Below are positions 18,761 to 31,999 of a DNA stretch of 64,000 nt, in pieces; within the stretch, counting starts at the first letter, position 1; every line of letters starts with the position of its first letter. The DNA is from Symbiodinium natans (Eukaryota; Sar; Dinophyceae; Suessiales; Symbiodiniaceae), in the NCBI GenBank assembly GCA_905221605.1, contig CAJNDS010001691.1, positions 116,495-180,494 on the forward strand, in the 5' to 3' direction. Below the pieces are notes generated by a model. That model was given only the letters and a program-made list of their open reading frames with translations. It was not told the DNA's origin and ran no database searches. Both the position numbers and the translations under genes were made by a program.

Positions 18761-19062
18761 TTAAGCATGTGCAGGAGCACAGAAGTCTTCAGTGTGTCAA
18801 GGTCGGAGCGCGAGGGCCTTGAGGTTCAGGATTTTGTCTCTCGAGCCCACTCAAACATGAAACCCTGCCCCAAACCCCCTCAACCCTCAACCCTCAACCC
18901 TAAACCCTAAACTCGGAACCCGATCATGTTGGCGCTAGGGAACTTGGCACAGCGTTCGCCATTTTAATCCTAAACCCTCAAAAACAGGCGCCTAAAACCA
19001 GTAGCTTTCCGGCCGCTGGTACAGAGGTCTACCCTAGCCCAGCCCGAGGGTCTAGGGCTTAT

Positions 19063-19118
19063 AGGGTTTAGGGTTTAGGGTTTAGGGTTTAGGGTTTAGG
19101 GTTTGGGATTTAGGGTTT
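19063..19118 (+). repeat. TTTAGGG block
   Basis: About eight units. Confidence 0.93.
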
Positions 19119-19797
19119 AATTCTTTTTAGCTTGGAGGTCGGACACCATGCCGGTACAAGACGTCGAATCCTGGCACGGGGGGGCCAGATCTCAAGACCC
19201 TTAAGGCCGCAATTGGGGACTCGGGCTTCTACGAGCTTCAACTCCTCAACCTATCAAGTCGCTGACTGAAAGGCCAAAGGCCCTAGCCCTCCGACCTAAA
19301 CCGGAGAAGCTATGTGGGGTTTAGGAGTTTAGGGCTTAAGAAATTCGAAGCGGCGCCCCCCCATGCTCCAGTCCCTATCATCCTATGGGACCGACATCTC
19401 ACATGTGCCCAATCAGGGCTTAGACGGCCTTAGGCATCTGTGCCTCCAATCTGTGTCTCAGATCCCTCGAGGTACTTCTCGAAGTCCAACACGGTGAGTA
19501 CCTCTCTGGAGCTTGATCCTGCAATCTGGTTCAGGGTTGCAGGGTGCGGCTAGGCGCGGTGGGTCCAAGGAACGGTTCAACCTTCAAGCAGCTTGCTTTC
19601 AAGCATCGCTAAATCGCAGGCACCGAGACTCAATCACTGAATCCAGATGAAAAATTACGTCCTAAGCCCTAAACCCTAAACCCTAAACCGTAAACCCGGG
19701 AGACTGAAATTCGGGGCACGTCGTCCAGGAGGGCAAACTTCATCTCGTAGTCGGCTACCTTTTGGGGGGATTTTCGCATGTCAGCGCATCGGAGACC

Positions 19798-20079
19798 TTT
19801 AGGGTTTAGGGTTTAGGGTTTAGGGTTTAGGGTTAGGGTTTAGGGTTTAGGGTTTAGGGTTTAGGGTTTAGGGTTTAGGGTTTAGGGTTTAGGGTTTAGG
19901 GTTTAGGGTTTAGGGTTTAGGGTTTAGGGTTTAGTGTGTAGGGTTTAGGGTTTAGGGTTTAGGGTTTAGGGTTTAGGGTTTAGGGTTTAGGGTTTAGGGT
20001 TTAGGGTTTAGGGTTTAGGGTTTAGGGTTTAGGGTTTAGGGTTTAGGGTTTAGGGTTTAGGGTTTAGGGTTTAGGGTTG
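19798..20079 (+). repeat. long TTTAGGG block
   Basis: About 40 units with one TTTAGTG near 19930. The purity suggests it is recent compared with the degenerate blocks. Confidence 0.97.
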
Positions 20080-20909
20080 AGGGCTTCCATGAAGTAGGTT
20101 AGCAGGAATCCCATCATGACTCATGATGCGAACGACAGCTAGCACAAAGGTTCGCGGCTTTGAGTCGACTGTTCCTATGAGACGCGCACTTGTAGGATCA
20201 TGAGATATCATGCAAGGTGGCCCTTAGGGTTTAGGGTTTAGGTTTTAGGGTCTAGGGTTTAGGGTTTAGGGTTTAGGGCTTTGGCCGGCTCGCAGCGTTT
20301 CTGCGCCTCGACAGCAGAACTTCGGAGCTCTTTTCCTAGTTTGGAGACCTGCCAAGTCTGGCTCTGAGCCTTGTGACCCCTAGATTGCTGTCGGAGTTTT
20401 TGGTTTGAGGGGGGGAAGCCTTATCTTTGGGCCACCGTTGTAGACGTAGATCCTAGGGCCCACAAACCCTAAGCCTAAACCCTAAACCCTAAACCCTAAG
20501 CCTAAAACCTATCTAAGCAGGTTCTCGAACCCTGTACCGCCCACTCTCAAGAACAAGGCGCAGTGTTGGCCGAGAGGGAGGGCGAGGCGTTGACCTGCAC
20601 TGGGGGGAAATCCAAGCAAGTCATGAGGATGTCCGGCAAGCGTTTGTGAACCTACAAACTGCCCAGGCCCACCCCCAACCCCACCCCACCCTCCAGCCCC
20701 CAAAAAAACAAAGAACAAAATGAATTCTCGAACTGCTGCCCAAACTCAGAACCACTAAAGCATCCAAGCCCCTCATGTTGACATCCCCTAAGCCTCGAAG
20801 CCTTTGAAACCCTGGGCGAAAGAGGGGTTGCGCCTCGATAAGCCAAGGCTTGAGGTCCTTCTTCACGGACTTTGAGGCTTGATGGCTTCAACGCTTGACC
20901 CCCTTGGTT

Positions 20910-20999
20910 CTGAGTAAGTAGGGAATGAGGGGAATTAGGGCCCTATGTACTCCCTTGACGGGTATATGTAGGGCCCTACTTCCCTCATCCCCTACTAAG
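20910..20999. mobile_element. single foldback element, group K
   Basis: 90 bp. CTGAGTAAGTAGGGAATGAG on the left and CTCATCCCCTACTAAG on the right, and TTAGGGCCCTA also occurs in both arms. It ends just before a CCCTAAA block. Confidence 0.65.
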
Positions 21000-21003
21000 A
21001 AAG

Positions 21004-21064
21004 ACCCTAAACCCTAAACCCTAAACCCTAAACCCTAAACCCTAAACCCTAAACCCTAAACCCT
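21004..21064 (-). repeat. CCCTAAA block
   Basis: Eight to nine perfect units, directly after the group K foldback. Confidence 0.95.
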
Positions 21065-21898
21065 CCAGAACCAGACAGTTCAGGGCATGCATGCAGAGCT
21101 AGTTGCAGAGTGTGTGTAGCTCGAGCAGGGAACCAGAGTGGCTTTTTGGAGACCAATGGAGAAGAGCTACAGCCCTAAACCCTCAAAGGCCAACACCTGA
21201 ACGTTTTGGACCCTTGCAGGGTCGCATCACGTTCCAGTTCAGGGCGTAGGATTTGTACAGACCTTTTAATCATAAGGTATTCTTTGGGATCACATTCGAA
21301 GACCCAGTTGAATTTCGTGATGCAGGGTGTCGTAGAGCAGTTTCTGTGTAGGTTTAAGGAAGGCCTGACGCCCTCAACCCTAATCTGATAAGTCGAGCCA
21401 CCACCCGCTCTGACAGCGGGAGTTCCTACAACGGCCGAAGGCACTTGGCGGGTTGAGGGTGTGCAGTTTTATCAAGTCCTTGGAGATCATGATGTCGTAG
21501 CCATAGAGCTCAAAGCCTCAGGTTTAGGGTTTAGGGTTTAGGGTTTAGGGTTTAGGTTTAGGGTTTAAGGTTTGGCTCCCTAAAGTTAAACTCTTTGAAC
21601 CTGTGCCTCCCCTGAATTCATACCGGCTGTAACCCCTCGACCCCGGCTGGGAAGAGTAAAGGCGATTTGTGAACAGTTGAGGAGTGGGCGCGGGGACTTA
21701 CGAGATTTGTGCCCATCGCCTTCTTGACTTTAGCTTCTCCTGCAGTGACAATCCCTGACGCAGCGTCCCAAGGCTACATCCCTCCTTGGAGGCAGGGGCA
21801 GTTGTGGCTGCGGCTTGGGGTCTGGGGTTGAGAAGACTTCCTTCGGAACCCATTGGGTCCCGCTCCCGCAGTCCCAATGGCTTGAACCATATTATGAT

Positions 21899-21994
21899 AA
21901 GTTTAAGGGCACCCTTTTTGGGGATGGGCTAATTTGAAAAGGGAACCTTGAAGCAACAAAACAGGGCAAACGGGCGCCACTCAAGGCTACCAAG
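21899..21994. repeat. dispersed repeat group D, copy 1
   Basis: Shares GGGCACCCTTTTTGG, GGGAACCTTGAAGC and GGCTACCAAG with 43500-43585 and 46216-46308. It is probably another foldback element, but the arms pair weakly. Confidence 0.6.
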
Positions 21995-22377
21995 AAGGCC
22001 CGAGCACTCTCAAAAGGCCAACCCCGGATTCCCACTGGGCGCAAGGCAGTGCTTGTCCTGAATCATGACCTTCTGCACCTGCCATTCGTCTTAGGGTTTA
22101 GGGTTTAGGGTTTAGGGTTTAGGGCTGGCCTTCACGGCCCTAGGTGAAGCCTCAACTCCAACCCCGCCAAAACCCCCAACTCCCCGAAGCCTCAGACGAC
22201 AGAAGCCACCCTAAACCCTAAACCCTAAACCCTAAACCCCAAACCCTAAACCCTGACACTCTACATGGCAAGCCCAAGGAAGGCCAGGAAGGAAGGCGCT
22301 GTGGAACTGGGGCAGGTGACATGAGGAGGGGCTCGGTAGGTCCATAGAAGCGCTTAAAAAAAACCGCCGAAAATCGC

Positions 22378-22465
22378 TTAGGGTTTAGGGTTTAGGGTCT
22401 AGGGTTTAGGGTTTAGGGTTTAGGGTTTAGAGTTTAGGGTTTAGGGTTTAGGGTTTAGGGTTTGG
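22378..22465 (+). repeat. TTTAGGG block
   Basis: About 12 units. Smaller blocks lie nearby at 22091-22124 (+), 22208-22254 (-), 22553-22584 (+) and 22838-22893 (+). Confidence 0.95.
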
Positions 22466-22893
22466 AGTCGAGAACTCCTGTACGCCTGCAAGCAGGGCCT
22501 CGGACTTTGGAGCTTAAGATGGGAGGTTTTCGTCTTGGCAGGAAGCGAGGATGTTTAGGGTTTATGGTTTAGGGTTTAGGGTTAAAAGCCCATACACACC
22601 CCTATCTCTCTCTCTCTTTCTTTCTTGGGGGCGTGGGGGGCGAACCCCCTGGCTACTCTCTCTCTCTCTCCTCTCCCCAGCCACCCCCCCCCCCCCCCCC
22701 CCCACAAAAAAAGAACAACAAACAAAACACGAGGAAAACCGAGGAGGGCGTGCTGAGAGCAAAGAGAAGAGGATGACATCCTGCATCTCGGCAAAGAGCT
22801 GGTGGACCTTCCTGGCGGTTTCTTAGCCCCTATTCAATGGGTTTAGGGTTTAGGGTTTAGGGTTTAGGGTTTAGGGTTTAGGGCTTAGGGTTT

Positions 22894-23001
22894 GACACAA
22901 GAGTATCCTAGCAACAAACAGGGTGCCATGTTTGGTTTAAAGGGGCTTGTAAGGTAACCTAAATCCTAAAAAAGGAAATGAGGGCCTACTCTGGGTCCTA
23001 G
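22894..23001. mobile_element. MITE group C, copy 1
   Basis: About 108 bp, beginning at a telomeric block. The right end GGGCCTACTCTGGGTCCTAG is the best-conserved arm; the left arm (ACAAGAGTATCCTAG) has decayed. Confidence 0.7.
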
Positions 23002-23654
23002 TTAGGGAATACTCAGAACTTTTTCGAGGATCTACCACTGACTGGAGGAGGCAACCAACCAGCTGGACCTGACCTCCGCCCACAAGCCTCGAATTATGAA
23101 CCCTGCCCTCTGCCTTCTCAACCCCTTGTACCGCCTAGTCGTCAAAAGACACCGAAAACCCTGAACCCTAAACCGTACAGTTCTTTCCCATCAAACTCAC
23201 TCGACTGCCGAATCCACTCAGCCTGACCGACCGGAAGGCAACTCCACAACCCCACCGAAAGTAGGGTCCTAGGAATGTTGAGGACTTTGAGAGACAGGAC
23301 GTTTTGGGACGTTTAGGAAGCTTTGGCGTCTTCAGGGGTTTAGCAGCAGCTTTCTTTGGTAGCTCCCCACGCAAGACCGAAAGCAAAGACTCCGAGGGAC
23401 GCTGGCTCTTCCGTCGTCATCAGGTACAGCTTCAAAGAACGCCTTTCGGTTGAGGCGGGCTCTAGGGAGGTTCCGGTGAAAGCTTTGAAGGAGTTGATGG
23501 TTTTAGGGAGGCGCTGTAACAAAGCCATAATCATAAACATGTGCTTGGAGCCTACCCAACCCAATAGGAACACAGAAGTCATGTGTCTCTCTGAGGCTGA
23601 CGCAGGTCCCATTTCCCACCTGCACAGGAGGCAAGTAAGAAGGGCTTCGCAATC

Positions 23655-23765
23655 CTAGTTGCTGAGTACCCTGGGGCCAAAAAAAGTGTTAACCTTTCAA
23701 AATTCTAGTAGATTATTGATTTTTTATACCCCAAAAGGTGAAAGGTTCCCTACTCAGCTACTAAG
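23655..23765. mobile_element. MITE group E, copy 2
   Basis: 111 bp. CTAGTTGCTGAGTACCCTGG on the left, GGTGAAAGGTTCCC and TACTCAGCTACTAAG on the right. The AT-rich centre has TTGATTTTTTATACCCC. Confidence 0.78.
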
Positions 23766-23896
23766 TGATTGCTTGACAAGGACGGCCCGGAACGAGGGCC
23801 CAAAAGGTGGCAGGTCTGTGCCAGCTTCATCATCTCCGGAAAAGCTTTTGCGACACGGGTGCAGACTTCTGGCGCCAGGGGCTGCATCAACAGCGC

Positions 23897-23969
23897 AGGG
23901 TTTGGGGTTTAGGGTTTAGGGTTTAGGGTTTAGGGTTTAGGGTTTAGGGTTTAGGGTTTAGGGTTTAGG
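23897..23969 (+). repeat. TTTAGGG block
   Basis: About ten units. Confidence 0.95.
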
Positions 23970-24590
23970 TGCTTCAAGAAGCAGCATGCTGCAGGCAGAC
24001 GGGCCTTTCTTTTCATCGTAGTGGTCGTTGTGCTTCTGCACCGCCTCGAAAAAGCCAGGAGATGTGAATCCAAGATCGAGTACCTGGGCTGCCTGCCTGA
24101 GCAACCAACGAACACCCATGGCCAATTTGAGGGTAACTTTGGGGCGCCTAAGCGCTAAACTACAGCTGCCAGCAGAAGGAAGATGTGCGAATTGCGAGCT
24201 TCAGAGGCTAGGACCCAACGCTCAGTCTGCAGCGTGAGAGTTCAGTTCTGGGCTCAAGGTTTGAGGGTTGAGTCTATACGGAAGCGTTTGTGCACGGACT
24301 GAACCGAGTGCCCCACCACATTGGTCAGGTGGATCATGGCATCTGACCTGGCCCCAGCCGAAAGATCCAAGCCATCCCCGAACCTCCCACCCTAAACCCC
24401 AAACCCTACAACCCTAAGCCCTAAACAAGTTCTAACCTTGAAGTGCTCGCCATTCCCTATCAATATAGCCGAAACCTGCACGGTATGGCAGCCCCTTGGT
24501 ATAAGCCTAAACTTGGTGGCTCTGAGTACTAAGAGACCGCAAGAAACCAACTGCCACAAACGTTACCCCGCAACTCTAAAATCTACAATA

Positions 24591-24700
24591 CCCAGAGGGT
24601 CCATTTGTAGTACCATTATGGAATTAGGCACCCAAAACCTTATTTAGTATGGTTTTTGAGTACCTAAATCCATAATAGTAATACAAATGGACCCTCTGGG
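24591..24700. mobile_element. MITE group A, copy 2
   Basis: 110 bp, same inverted ends as the copy at 17646, flanked by ATA on both sides. Having different duplicated triplets at the two sites shows independent insertions rather than segmental duplication. Confidence 0.9.
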
Positions 24701-24837
24701 ATATTAAAGCCTCAGGGCACATCGCCACCTACAGCACTAGCTCTTTGGCGTGCAAGGCAATTGCGCACGGGTCCGAGCATCCGGCAGGTCGGCAGCGTTC
24801 ATGGAGAAGCGGGCGTGGGAGAAGCGAGCCTGGACGT

Positions 24838-24886
24838 TTTAGGGTTTAGGGTTTAGGGTTTAGGGTTTAGGGTTTAGGGTTTAGGG
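24838..24886 (+). repeat. TTTAGGG block
   Basis: Seven units. Confidence 0.94.
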
Positions 24887-26161
24887 TCCCCAAACCCAGC
24901 CTAAGCGCCCGAAAAGTGAGCGAAATCATGGACCCTTTTCGGTGCCCTGAACTTGATTGGGCCAAGCACCGTGAACGTAAGCAGAGTCTCAGGATCTTGC
25001 AAATCCGCTGCGGTACCTTAGAACAGAGTGACAGAGCGCAGGAGAGCTAAGGGGTTCAGGGTTTAGGGTTCAGCGGAGGTTTTGGCTTACTCCCAGGCGC
25101 TTGCAGTCTCCAGGCCCCAGTCGTCTGCCACTCCCACAGTTGTCAACCAAAAAGCGAACTTAAGGTTTGCCCGCATGCCCCGCAAGCAGGTGCATGACAT
25201 GGACTGAAAACTGAGACACCTGCCCTACTGCCTTCACTCAGAAACCCTAAAGCCTCGCGCCTGTCTCCAGACTTAGACCCCTCAAAACCGAAAGCAACCC
25301 GCAACTTCCTAGAGAGAGGCAGCCCCAACCCCGCTCCCATGTAACTCCTTCCCAAGCCCTAAACATCTGGGGACCCTGAAACCTGAGCAACTACTCTAAA
25401 CACCCAAGTCCAACCCTCTACCCTAGGCTCTGAGACGTCGGCACATAGATGTTCAGGGGGCTGTAGCTCGTCACCAGAACCTCAGCAAAGTGCTTCCCTA
25501 AACCCTAAACCCTAACCCCTAACCCCTAAACCCCACACCCCAGGGCTCATGAAGGGCTGTCAGGGTTTCTTAGGGTTTCTGGCACACCGGGCTCCGGGTT
25601 AGGGCTTAGGCTTTAGGGTTTAGGGCTTAGGGATGGAAAACCTCTAGGGTCAAATTTCAAAAGGTATGTCTTCTCATGTGTTCCCGCCTCGCTCTGCGCA
25701 CCCGGAAGTAGTTTGTAGGCTTGCTATTGGGGGGAATCGGGCTCTTCATGCGTTTGTTTGGGACCGAGGCATCCTGGCTCCTGAGACCAAAGCTGCCCCC
25801 CAAAAGCTATTCGGGACAGAGGGCCGTTCAGGGCCACCAAGGCTCCCATACAAAACCGGACAAGGGAAGCTGCGCAGCAAAAGGAACCCGAGCGACAGAC
25901 CCAGGATCAGGAGACGCAACTCCAAACACCCTCAAGTCAATCTGGTCCCCCAAAGACCCAAGCCCAAAAGCAAGACCAAATCCCGCCTCCTGTGCCCTGA
26001 AGACCCTGCAGATCCCGACACCTCAACCCTAAACCCTAACCCCGAAACCCTAAACCCGAAACCCCACATTTCCTTCAAGGGTGGGCACAGAGCCCCCCCC
26101 CCGCCCTCCCCCTTTAGGCCCCAAAAGCTTGCGCCCTGGTCTCACAGGGATGTCTAGGGCA

Positions 26162-26213
26162 ACCCTAAACCCTAAACCCTAGACCCTAAACCCTAAACCC
26201 TAAACCCTAAACC
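26162..26213 (-). repeat. CCCTAAA block
   Basis: Seven units. A TTTAGGG block at 26366-26415 then runs into four TTAGAGC units (about 26420-26455). Confidence 0.93.
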
Positions 26214-26705
26214 CCAATTCCTCCACCGTGCTGGGAAGGGCACGTAGAGCCGCAGATCGAACTTTTTGCCGCCAATGAGAAGTGGCTCGGAGAGGTATCT
26301 TTGGACCTGGGCCGGGCTTTGAAAGGGTGCAAATGGCCTAACAAAGGGGCCTTGATGTTCTGGAATAGGGTTTAGGGTTTCGGGTTTCGGGTTTAGGGTT
26401 TAGGGTTTAGGGCTTTAAGCTTAGAGCTTAGAGCTTAGAGCTTAGAGCTTAGGGCTTAGGATTTAGGGTTAGGGAGTGTAGTATAACTATAAAGGGACCA
26501 TAAGGGGCATATTACTTGGAACCCTATAGTAGCCCCTGAAACCCTGAATCCCAGACAAGTCCTAGAAGCCGAACTAAGGCCCTGACAACGTAGGGCTCTG
26601 CCTCTTTCTTGTCTTCCTCCTCATCATCGCCTGCGGTCAGTTCTGTTTTTGAGCCTCAGACACCAAAAAACAAGCCTTGGAACGAACCAAATATAAGCCT
26701 AAAAA

Positions 26706-26780
26706 AACTCAACCCTCGACCCTCGACCCTCAACCCTCAACCCTCAACCCTCAACCCTAAACCCTAAACCTTAAACCCTG
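26706..26780 (-). repeat. variant block CCCTCGA then CCCTCAA then CCCTAAA
   Basis: Adjacent units are sorted by variant: two CCCTCGA, about four CCCTCAA, then three canonical or near-canonical units. Confidence 0.88.
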
Positions 26781-27054
26781 CACGAGGGAAGGCTAGGGTT
26801 GAAGCCAAGCCTTGGACCCCAAACCCTAAACTCTCGAGCCAGGATTCTCAGGGCAGTTTCATGGTCCCTAAGTATGGGCCCTCAAAAGGGTACCCCTTAT
26901 ATGCCCCTTATAGATCCTGTGTGGATAAGGGCCCATGCTTCAGAACCCTTTAAAGGAGGTAAGGGACCATATTAAGGGCCCGGGAAACTACCCTTAGAAG
27001 GATTTTCAACAGAAACTGAGTATGAGGGCTTGCCGTGCCTATTTGCTGTGGCTA

Positions 27055-27888
<834 letters not shown>

Positions 27889-28377
27889 TCAAGCGACTGA
27901 ACCGTACCCTTTACATTCCCAAAACAAGATCAGAACTTATCAGAGCCATGCAGGCCCTCCTCTCATACTTTCGACCTGTTGCAGACCCAAAACCAAGGGC
28001 GCCGAAAACAAAAGCCTAAGCAGTGACATCCTAAACTCTAAGCCCTAAGCCCTAAGCCCCTAAGCCCCAAAGCCCTAAACCCAAAATCCTAAACCCTAAG
28101 CCCTAAACATCCCCGCAGCCGTGGGGAACCTGGCCTTCTGCAGCCTCAGCCACTTCGGATCCTGCGTGCCACTGTGCAGAAGGACTTGGGGGCCTTGACG
28201 CTGGCTTAAGGGCAGGGTTTCGGGTTTAGGGTTTGGGGTTTCGGGTTTGGGGTTTAGGGTTTAGGGTCACGCCAACGCTTATCTTTCAGGGGGTCGCGTC
28301 GCGGGGATCACTTGAGAGCTTATAGATTTAAGGATTAGAAGTTGGAGGGGTTTTCAACAGAACCTCTGTTGCACACC

Positions 28378-28468
28378 AACCCTAAACCCTAAACCCTAAA
28401 CCCTAAACCCTAAACCCTAAACCCCAAACCCCAAACCCCAAACCCCAAACCCCAAACCCCAAACCCAA
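28378..28468 (-). repeat. variant block CCCTAAA then CCCCAAA
   Basis: Six canonical units switch sharply to about seven CCCCAAA units. The mirrored form TTTGGGG starts the next block at 28530. Confidence 0.93.
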
Positions 28469-28529
28469 CTTATTCTTAGAACATCGGCTCAGTGACAAGG
28501 GGCTTCTGGCTCAGAGAAGCCTTGTTGGC

Positions 28530-28826
28530 GGTTTGGGGTTTGGGGTTTAGGGTTTAGGGTTTAGGGTTTAGGGCTTAGGGTTTAGGGTTTAGGGTTTAGG
28601 GTTTAGGGTTTAGGGTCATGCTCCACTAGTTCTTTGCAGGGCAGTCTCATGGTTTTGGCTCCAGTAAGTCGGCATCCTGGCGCCTCCCGGACGCACCGGT
28701 GGACAGATCGTTTAGGTGTAGGGTGTAGGGTTCAGGGTTTGGGGTTTGGGGTTTAGGGTTTAGGGTTTAGGTTTAGGGTTTAGGGTTTGGGGCTTAGGGC
28801 TTAGGGTTTAGCGTTTAGGGTTTCAC
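28530..28826 (+). repeat. pair of TTTAGGG/TTTGGGG blocks
   Basis: 28530-28617 and 28714-28826 are mixed canonical and TTTGGGG units, separated by about 95 bp of unique sequence. Confidence 0.9.
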
Positions 28827-29021
28827 CCCACCCGGTCCTGACGCCAGCTGGAGACTTGACCTACGAGCTCTCAGGAGGTAACGAGGGCATATGGGGACCC
28901 CAACTCCCTCATTCCCTGGGTTTAGGGTTTAGGGTTTGGGGTTTAGGGTACCGTTAGTTACATGGCCCCTTATTCCTTGGGATGTCTGGAGGTAACATCC
29001 CAACTAACTCCCTACTACTAA

Positions 29022-29075
29022 ACCCAAGAGTAACCCAGGAATCAACGGGGGTCAAGGGCCTACTCCGGGTCGTAG
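29022..29075. mobile_element. MITE group C, internally deleted copy
   Basis: Only about 54 bp: the left arm AACCCAAGAGTAACCCAGGA is joined almost directly to the right arm AAGGGCCTACTCCGGGTCGT. Confidence 0.65.
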
Positions 29076-29323
29076 ACTATGAGCCACCTGGTAAATCAAC
29101 CCTAAGCCCTAGATGCAACTCCAAGAATCCCCAAACTCGACAACCAGCAACAAAAGATGGATGACAACATGACAACTCCCTTAAGCCCTATACAGCCCCA
29201 AAGCCGAAAACAGCAAAACAAAGGACAGCCCAACTTTCCTAAACCTAAACCCCTGAACAGATCTGTGGCCTCAGGTTGCCACGCAGCGCGTGTCGGCGCT
29301 TTTCAACTCTGAACTCTGGTAGG

Positions 29324-29424
29324 TTGGGATGTTCCGCGCTATACTCACAGTCCTTAATCGGGATCATAATAGGGAGGAATGTATGCCCTATTAAGGACTG
29401 TTAGCATAAGGGGGAACATCCCAA
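29324..29424. mobile_element. MITE group B, copy 1
   Basis: 101-bp foldback. The ends are TTGGGATGTTCC and GGAACATCCCAA, extended inwards by CTATACTCACAGTCC and GGACTGTTAGCATAAG. I saw no clear target duplication. Confidence 0.85.
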
Positions 29425-30668
29425 CTCCTTGGGCTCAATGGCATGGCTCTCAAGGGTTGCAAAGTAAGGTTGACGCATCTTGCTCCTTCAGGGTTGGAGG
29501 GTTTTTATGTTTAGTCAAGGTGTAGGGAATACAGGCGTGCGGATGTCTCCTGGTGGCTCCCTACGGAGCCCCTCACCAATGAAGCGCCCGGACCCGAAAG
29601 CCAGGAAATCTGCAGCCAGGGCACTGAGCTTGTCAAACAGGAAGATGCCACGGCCCTGGGACCTCAAGTGGAGGATGAGTTCATGCTTCGCGCTTCGATG
29701 CAGCGAGGCAGCACAGAAGAGCCACATTCGACTTGGGTCCTGTCATGCTCCGGGAAGCCCTAAACCCTAAACTCCCTAAACCCTAAACACCCTGCACCCT
29801 AAACCCTAAAACCCCTAAACCCGAAATCCCCTTCATCCTCCCGGCAGGGCCCGCACTTGCCTACCGGCTTCATGATCCAAATGGCGCCATTCGGCTGTTG
29901 CTTCTTGAACCTCATGAGGCTTTGGTGTTGGTTTAGGGTTTAGGGTTTAGGGATCAGGGTTCAGGGTTTAGGGTTTCGGGTTTAGGGAATAGTGGCCTTG
30001 ACCTTCAGCAGCAGTGTGCTCCAAACCCCAAAGCCCGAAGTCCCAACTTCGCGTCGTGCACAAGGCTCTTCCACACATGTACTTCCAACAAATTGCAACT
30101 GGAGGAGGTTGGAGATCAGGCTGCGGTTTAGGGTTTAGGGTCTGGGGTTTAGGGTTTAGGGTTTAGGGTTGAGGCTTTAGGGTTTAGGGTTTAGGGCGTG
30201 CTTAGGGCTTTAGCTTTGAAGCCCGAGGGCTGCGGCTTCTTGAGGGCAGCTGAAATACCCTCAAACCTACGCCCTAAACCCTAAATCCTAAACCCCAACC
30301 CCTGAACCCCCAACCCCAACATGTAGAATTCCCGACTTCTCCGGAACCCCGCGAGGCGGCTTTGTTTCGAGAGTTGGAGTAGTCTTCGGATAGAGTTGAA
30401 GCCTGTCAGAGACCGTTCTTCCTCAGACACCGTTCCGCCTCACAGACACCGTTCTGCATGAGCGCACATGTCACACGGCGATGCGGAACTCAAAACTTCT
30501 CACAGCTCTGAGGCTCCAGCTCCTCCACAAAGATCGAATACCTTACAGTGGCTCAACTAGACCCAACTGGGGTAGGTTTGGGGACCCTATAAACACTGGA
30601 AACTTGTTTGGCTTCAGATAGGGGGATTCAGGGCTCAACCAGTAAAAAAACTATGTTCAAACCTACCC

Positions 30669-30779
30669 CTGCCAAGAGTAACCTAGGAAAACCAAGGGTA
30701 CCTTCGTGGTTTGAAGGGGCTTAGAAGTGAACAACAACCCTAAAACAAACAGTGGAATAAGGGCCTACTCTGGATCCTC
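30669..30779. mobile_element. MITE group C, copy 3
   Basis: Left arm CCAAGAGTAACCTAGGAA, right arm AATAAGGGCCTACTCTGGAT. The middle retains the AAGGGGCTTAGAAG segment seen in the copies at 22894 and 35860. Confidence 0.7.
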
Positions 30780-30862
30780 GTCAAGGTTGCCGGGCTCAGA
30801 GCTTACTTGGGAAGATGCGCTGCGCAGGATTCATTGGTTCCAAGCGTAGAGAAACGGATCCT

Positions 30863-30989
30863 AATGGGAACCCCAGCCAGGGGAACCCCAAGCATAGACG
30901 AGGAGTATAAAGGGCACATAAGGACCCTGGCAGGTACATTCCTATCATGTTCCCACTATATTCTCGGGGTTCCCTGTTTGGGGTTCACT
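30863..30989. mobile_element. long-TIR foldback, group G copy 2
   Basis: 127 bp: AATGGGAACCCCAGCCAGGG on the left and CTCGGGGTTCCCTGTTTGGG on the right, with the interior GGGCACATAAGGACCCTGG. It ends where a CCCTAAA block begins. Confidence 0.7.
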
Positions 30990-31059
30990 AAACCCTAAAC
31001 CCTAAACCCTAAACCCTGAACCCTGAACCCTGAACCCTGAACCCTGAACCCTGAACCCA
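30985..31059 (-). repeat. variant block CCCTAAA then CCCTGAA
   Basis: Four canonical units then about six CCCTGAA units, followed within 10 bp by a G17-type run. Confidence 0.93.
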
Positions 31060-31600
31060 TTAAGAATGGGGGGGGGGGGGGGGGGCAAATGTGTTGTGAT
31101 CAGCGGCCCCTGACCTGGCGGGGACTGCTATGGGATGCTACCGGCCTCTGGGGTAGGTTGCCTCTGAAAATCACATGTCTTTATGGCTTCATAACATGAT
31201 ATAGAGGAGCAAGGGTAAAATAAATTGAAAATTCATGGCTTTAGAAGCATGATATAGGGGAATGAGGGAAATATGAAGTGAAAGATTGTGCTCAAAACTT
31301 CCCCTGCTCTATGCACAGCTGCAAACTCCTCGGCCTTTGCAAAGCCCAAGTGCTCCGAAGTTCCGACATGACAATGCGGCGAGCTTCTGAAAAAAGAAAA
31401 CACCAAAACCTTTCATAACGCGAACCAGACCAAGTACACAACAAGTCACAAGATCGAGCCCCATTCAACTCTGACTATGGCACCCTAGACCTGAAGCCCC
31501 CAAACACATGATTGAACACCGCAAACGACGGACAAAACCTGAGCCCCTGAACTCTGATCCAAAAACTTGAAACCAACAAAAACCCTCCAAGTCCTGAAAC

Positions 31601-31711
31601 TTGGGATGTTCCCCCTTATACTAACAGTCCGTCCTTCATCAGGATTGTAGTACCCCCCCACCCCTACTATACTCCCTACTAAGGCCTGCTAGTGGAAGGG
31701 GAGCATCCCAA
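31601..31711. mobile_element. MITE group B, copy 2
   Basis: 111 bp, left end TTGGGATGTTCCCCCTTATA, right end GAGCATCCCAA. The interior is C-rich and differs from the other copies. Confidence 0.8.
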
Positions 31712-31999
31712 CCTGAAACCCATACCCTGATGGCCGACACCCCGACCAAGTTACTCTTGAGGGAGCACGAACGTGGTCGGCGAGCAGGCTGCAAATGCCT
31801 GCGCCTTCTTCGACCAGGATTGAGAGTTGTACCGTACTACATGATACCTTATTTGGGTTTTGGGTTTAGGGTTTGGGGTTTAGGGTTTAGGGTTTAGGGT
31901 TCGGGGTTTAAGGAAAGGGTTTGAGGGCTGAAGTTGTGAATCCCAAGCTTCACATGCCAAGCATCTAAGCCCCCAAGCTTAAGCACCCTGCTGCAAGAC

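Larger units (their letters stand above)
17972..19797. other. gene-free mosaic with two long C runs
   Basis: Holds C homopolymers (18415-18483), one group F foldback and minor telomeric pieces (18896-18911, 19661-19695). Frames over 18046-18585 cross the homopolymers and are not credible. Confidence 0.6.
20080..24590. other. gene-free mosaic
   Basis: Alternates unique pieces of 100-700 bp with telomeric blocks and group K, D, C and E elements. A CT-rich stretch with a C19 run lies at 22598-22703. I see no coding motif. Confidence 0.6.
29076..30862. other. gene-free mosaic
   Basis: Contains one group B and one group C element, telomeric pieces at 29757-29830 (-), 29928-29990 (+) and 30123-30198 (+), and otherwise unremarkable sequence. 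Confidence 0.55.

Noticed and set aside
14945-20079. CRISPR-like array from regularly repeated units
   Set aside because: The repeats are 7-bp telomeric units in direct tandem without spacers, in a eukaryotic context.
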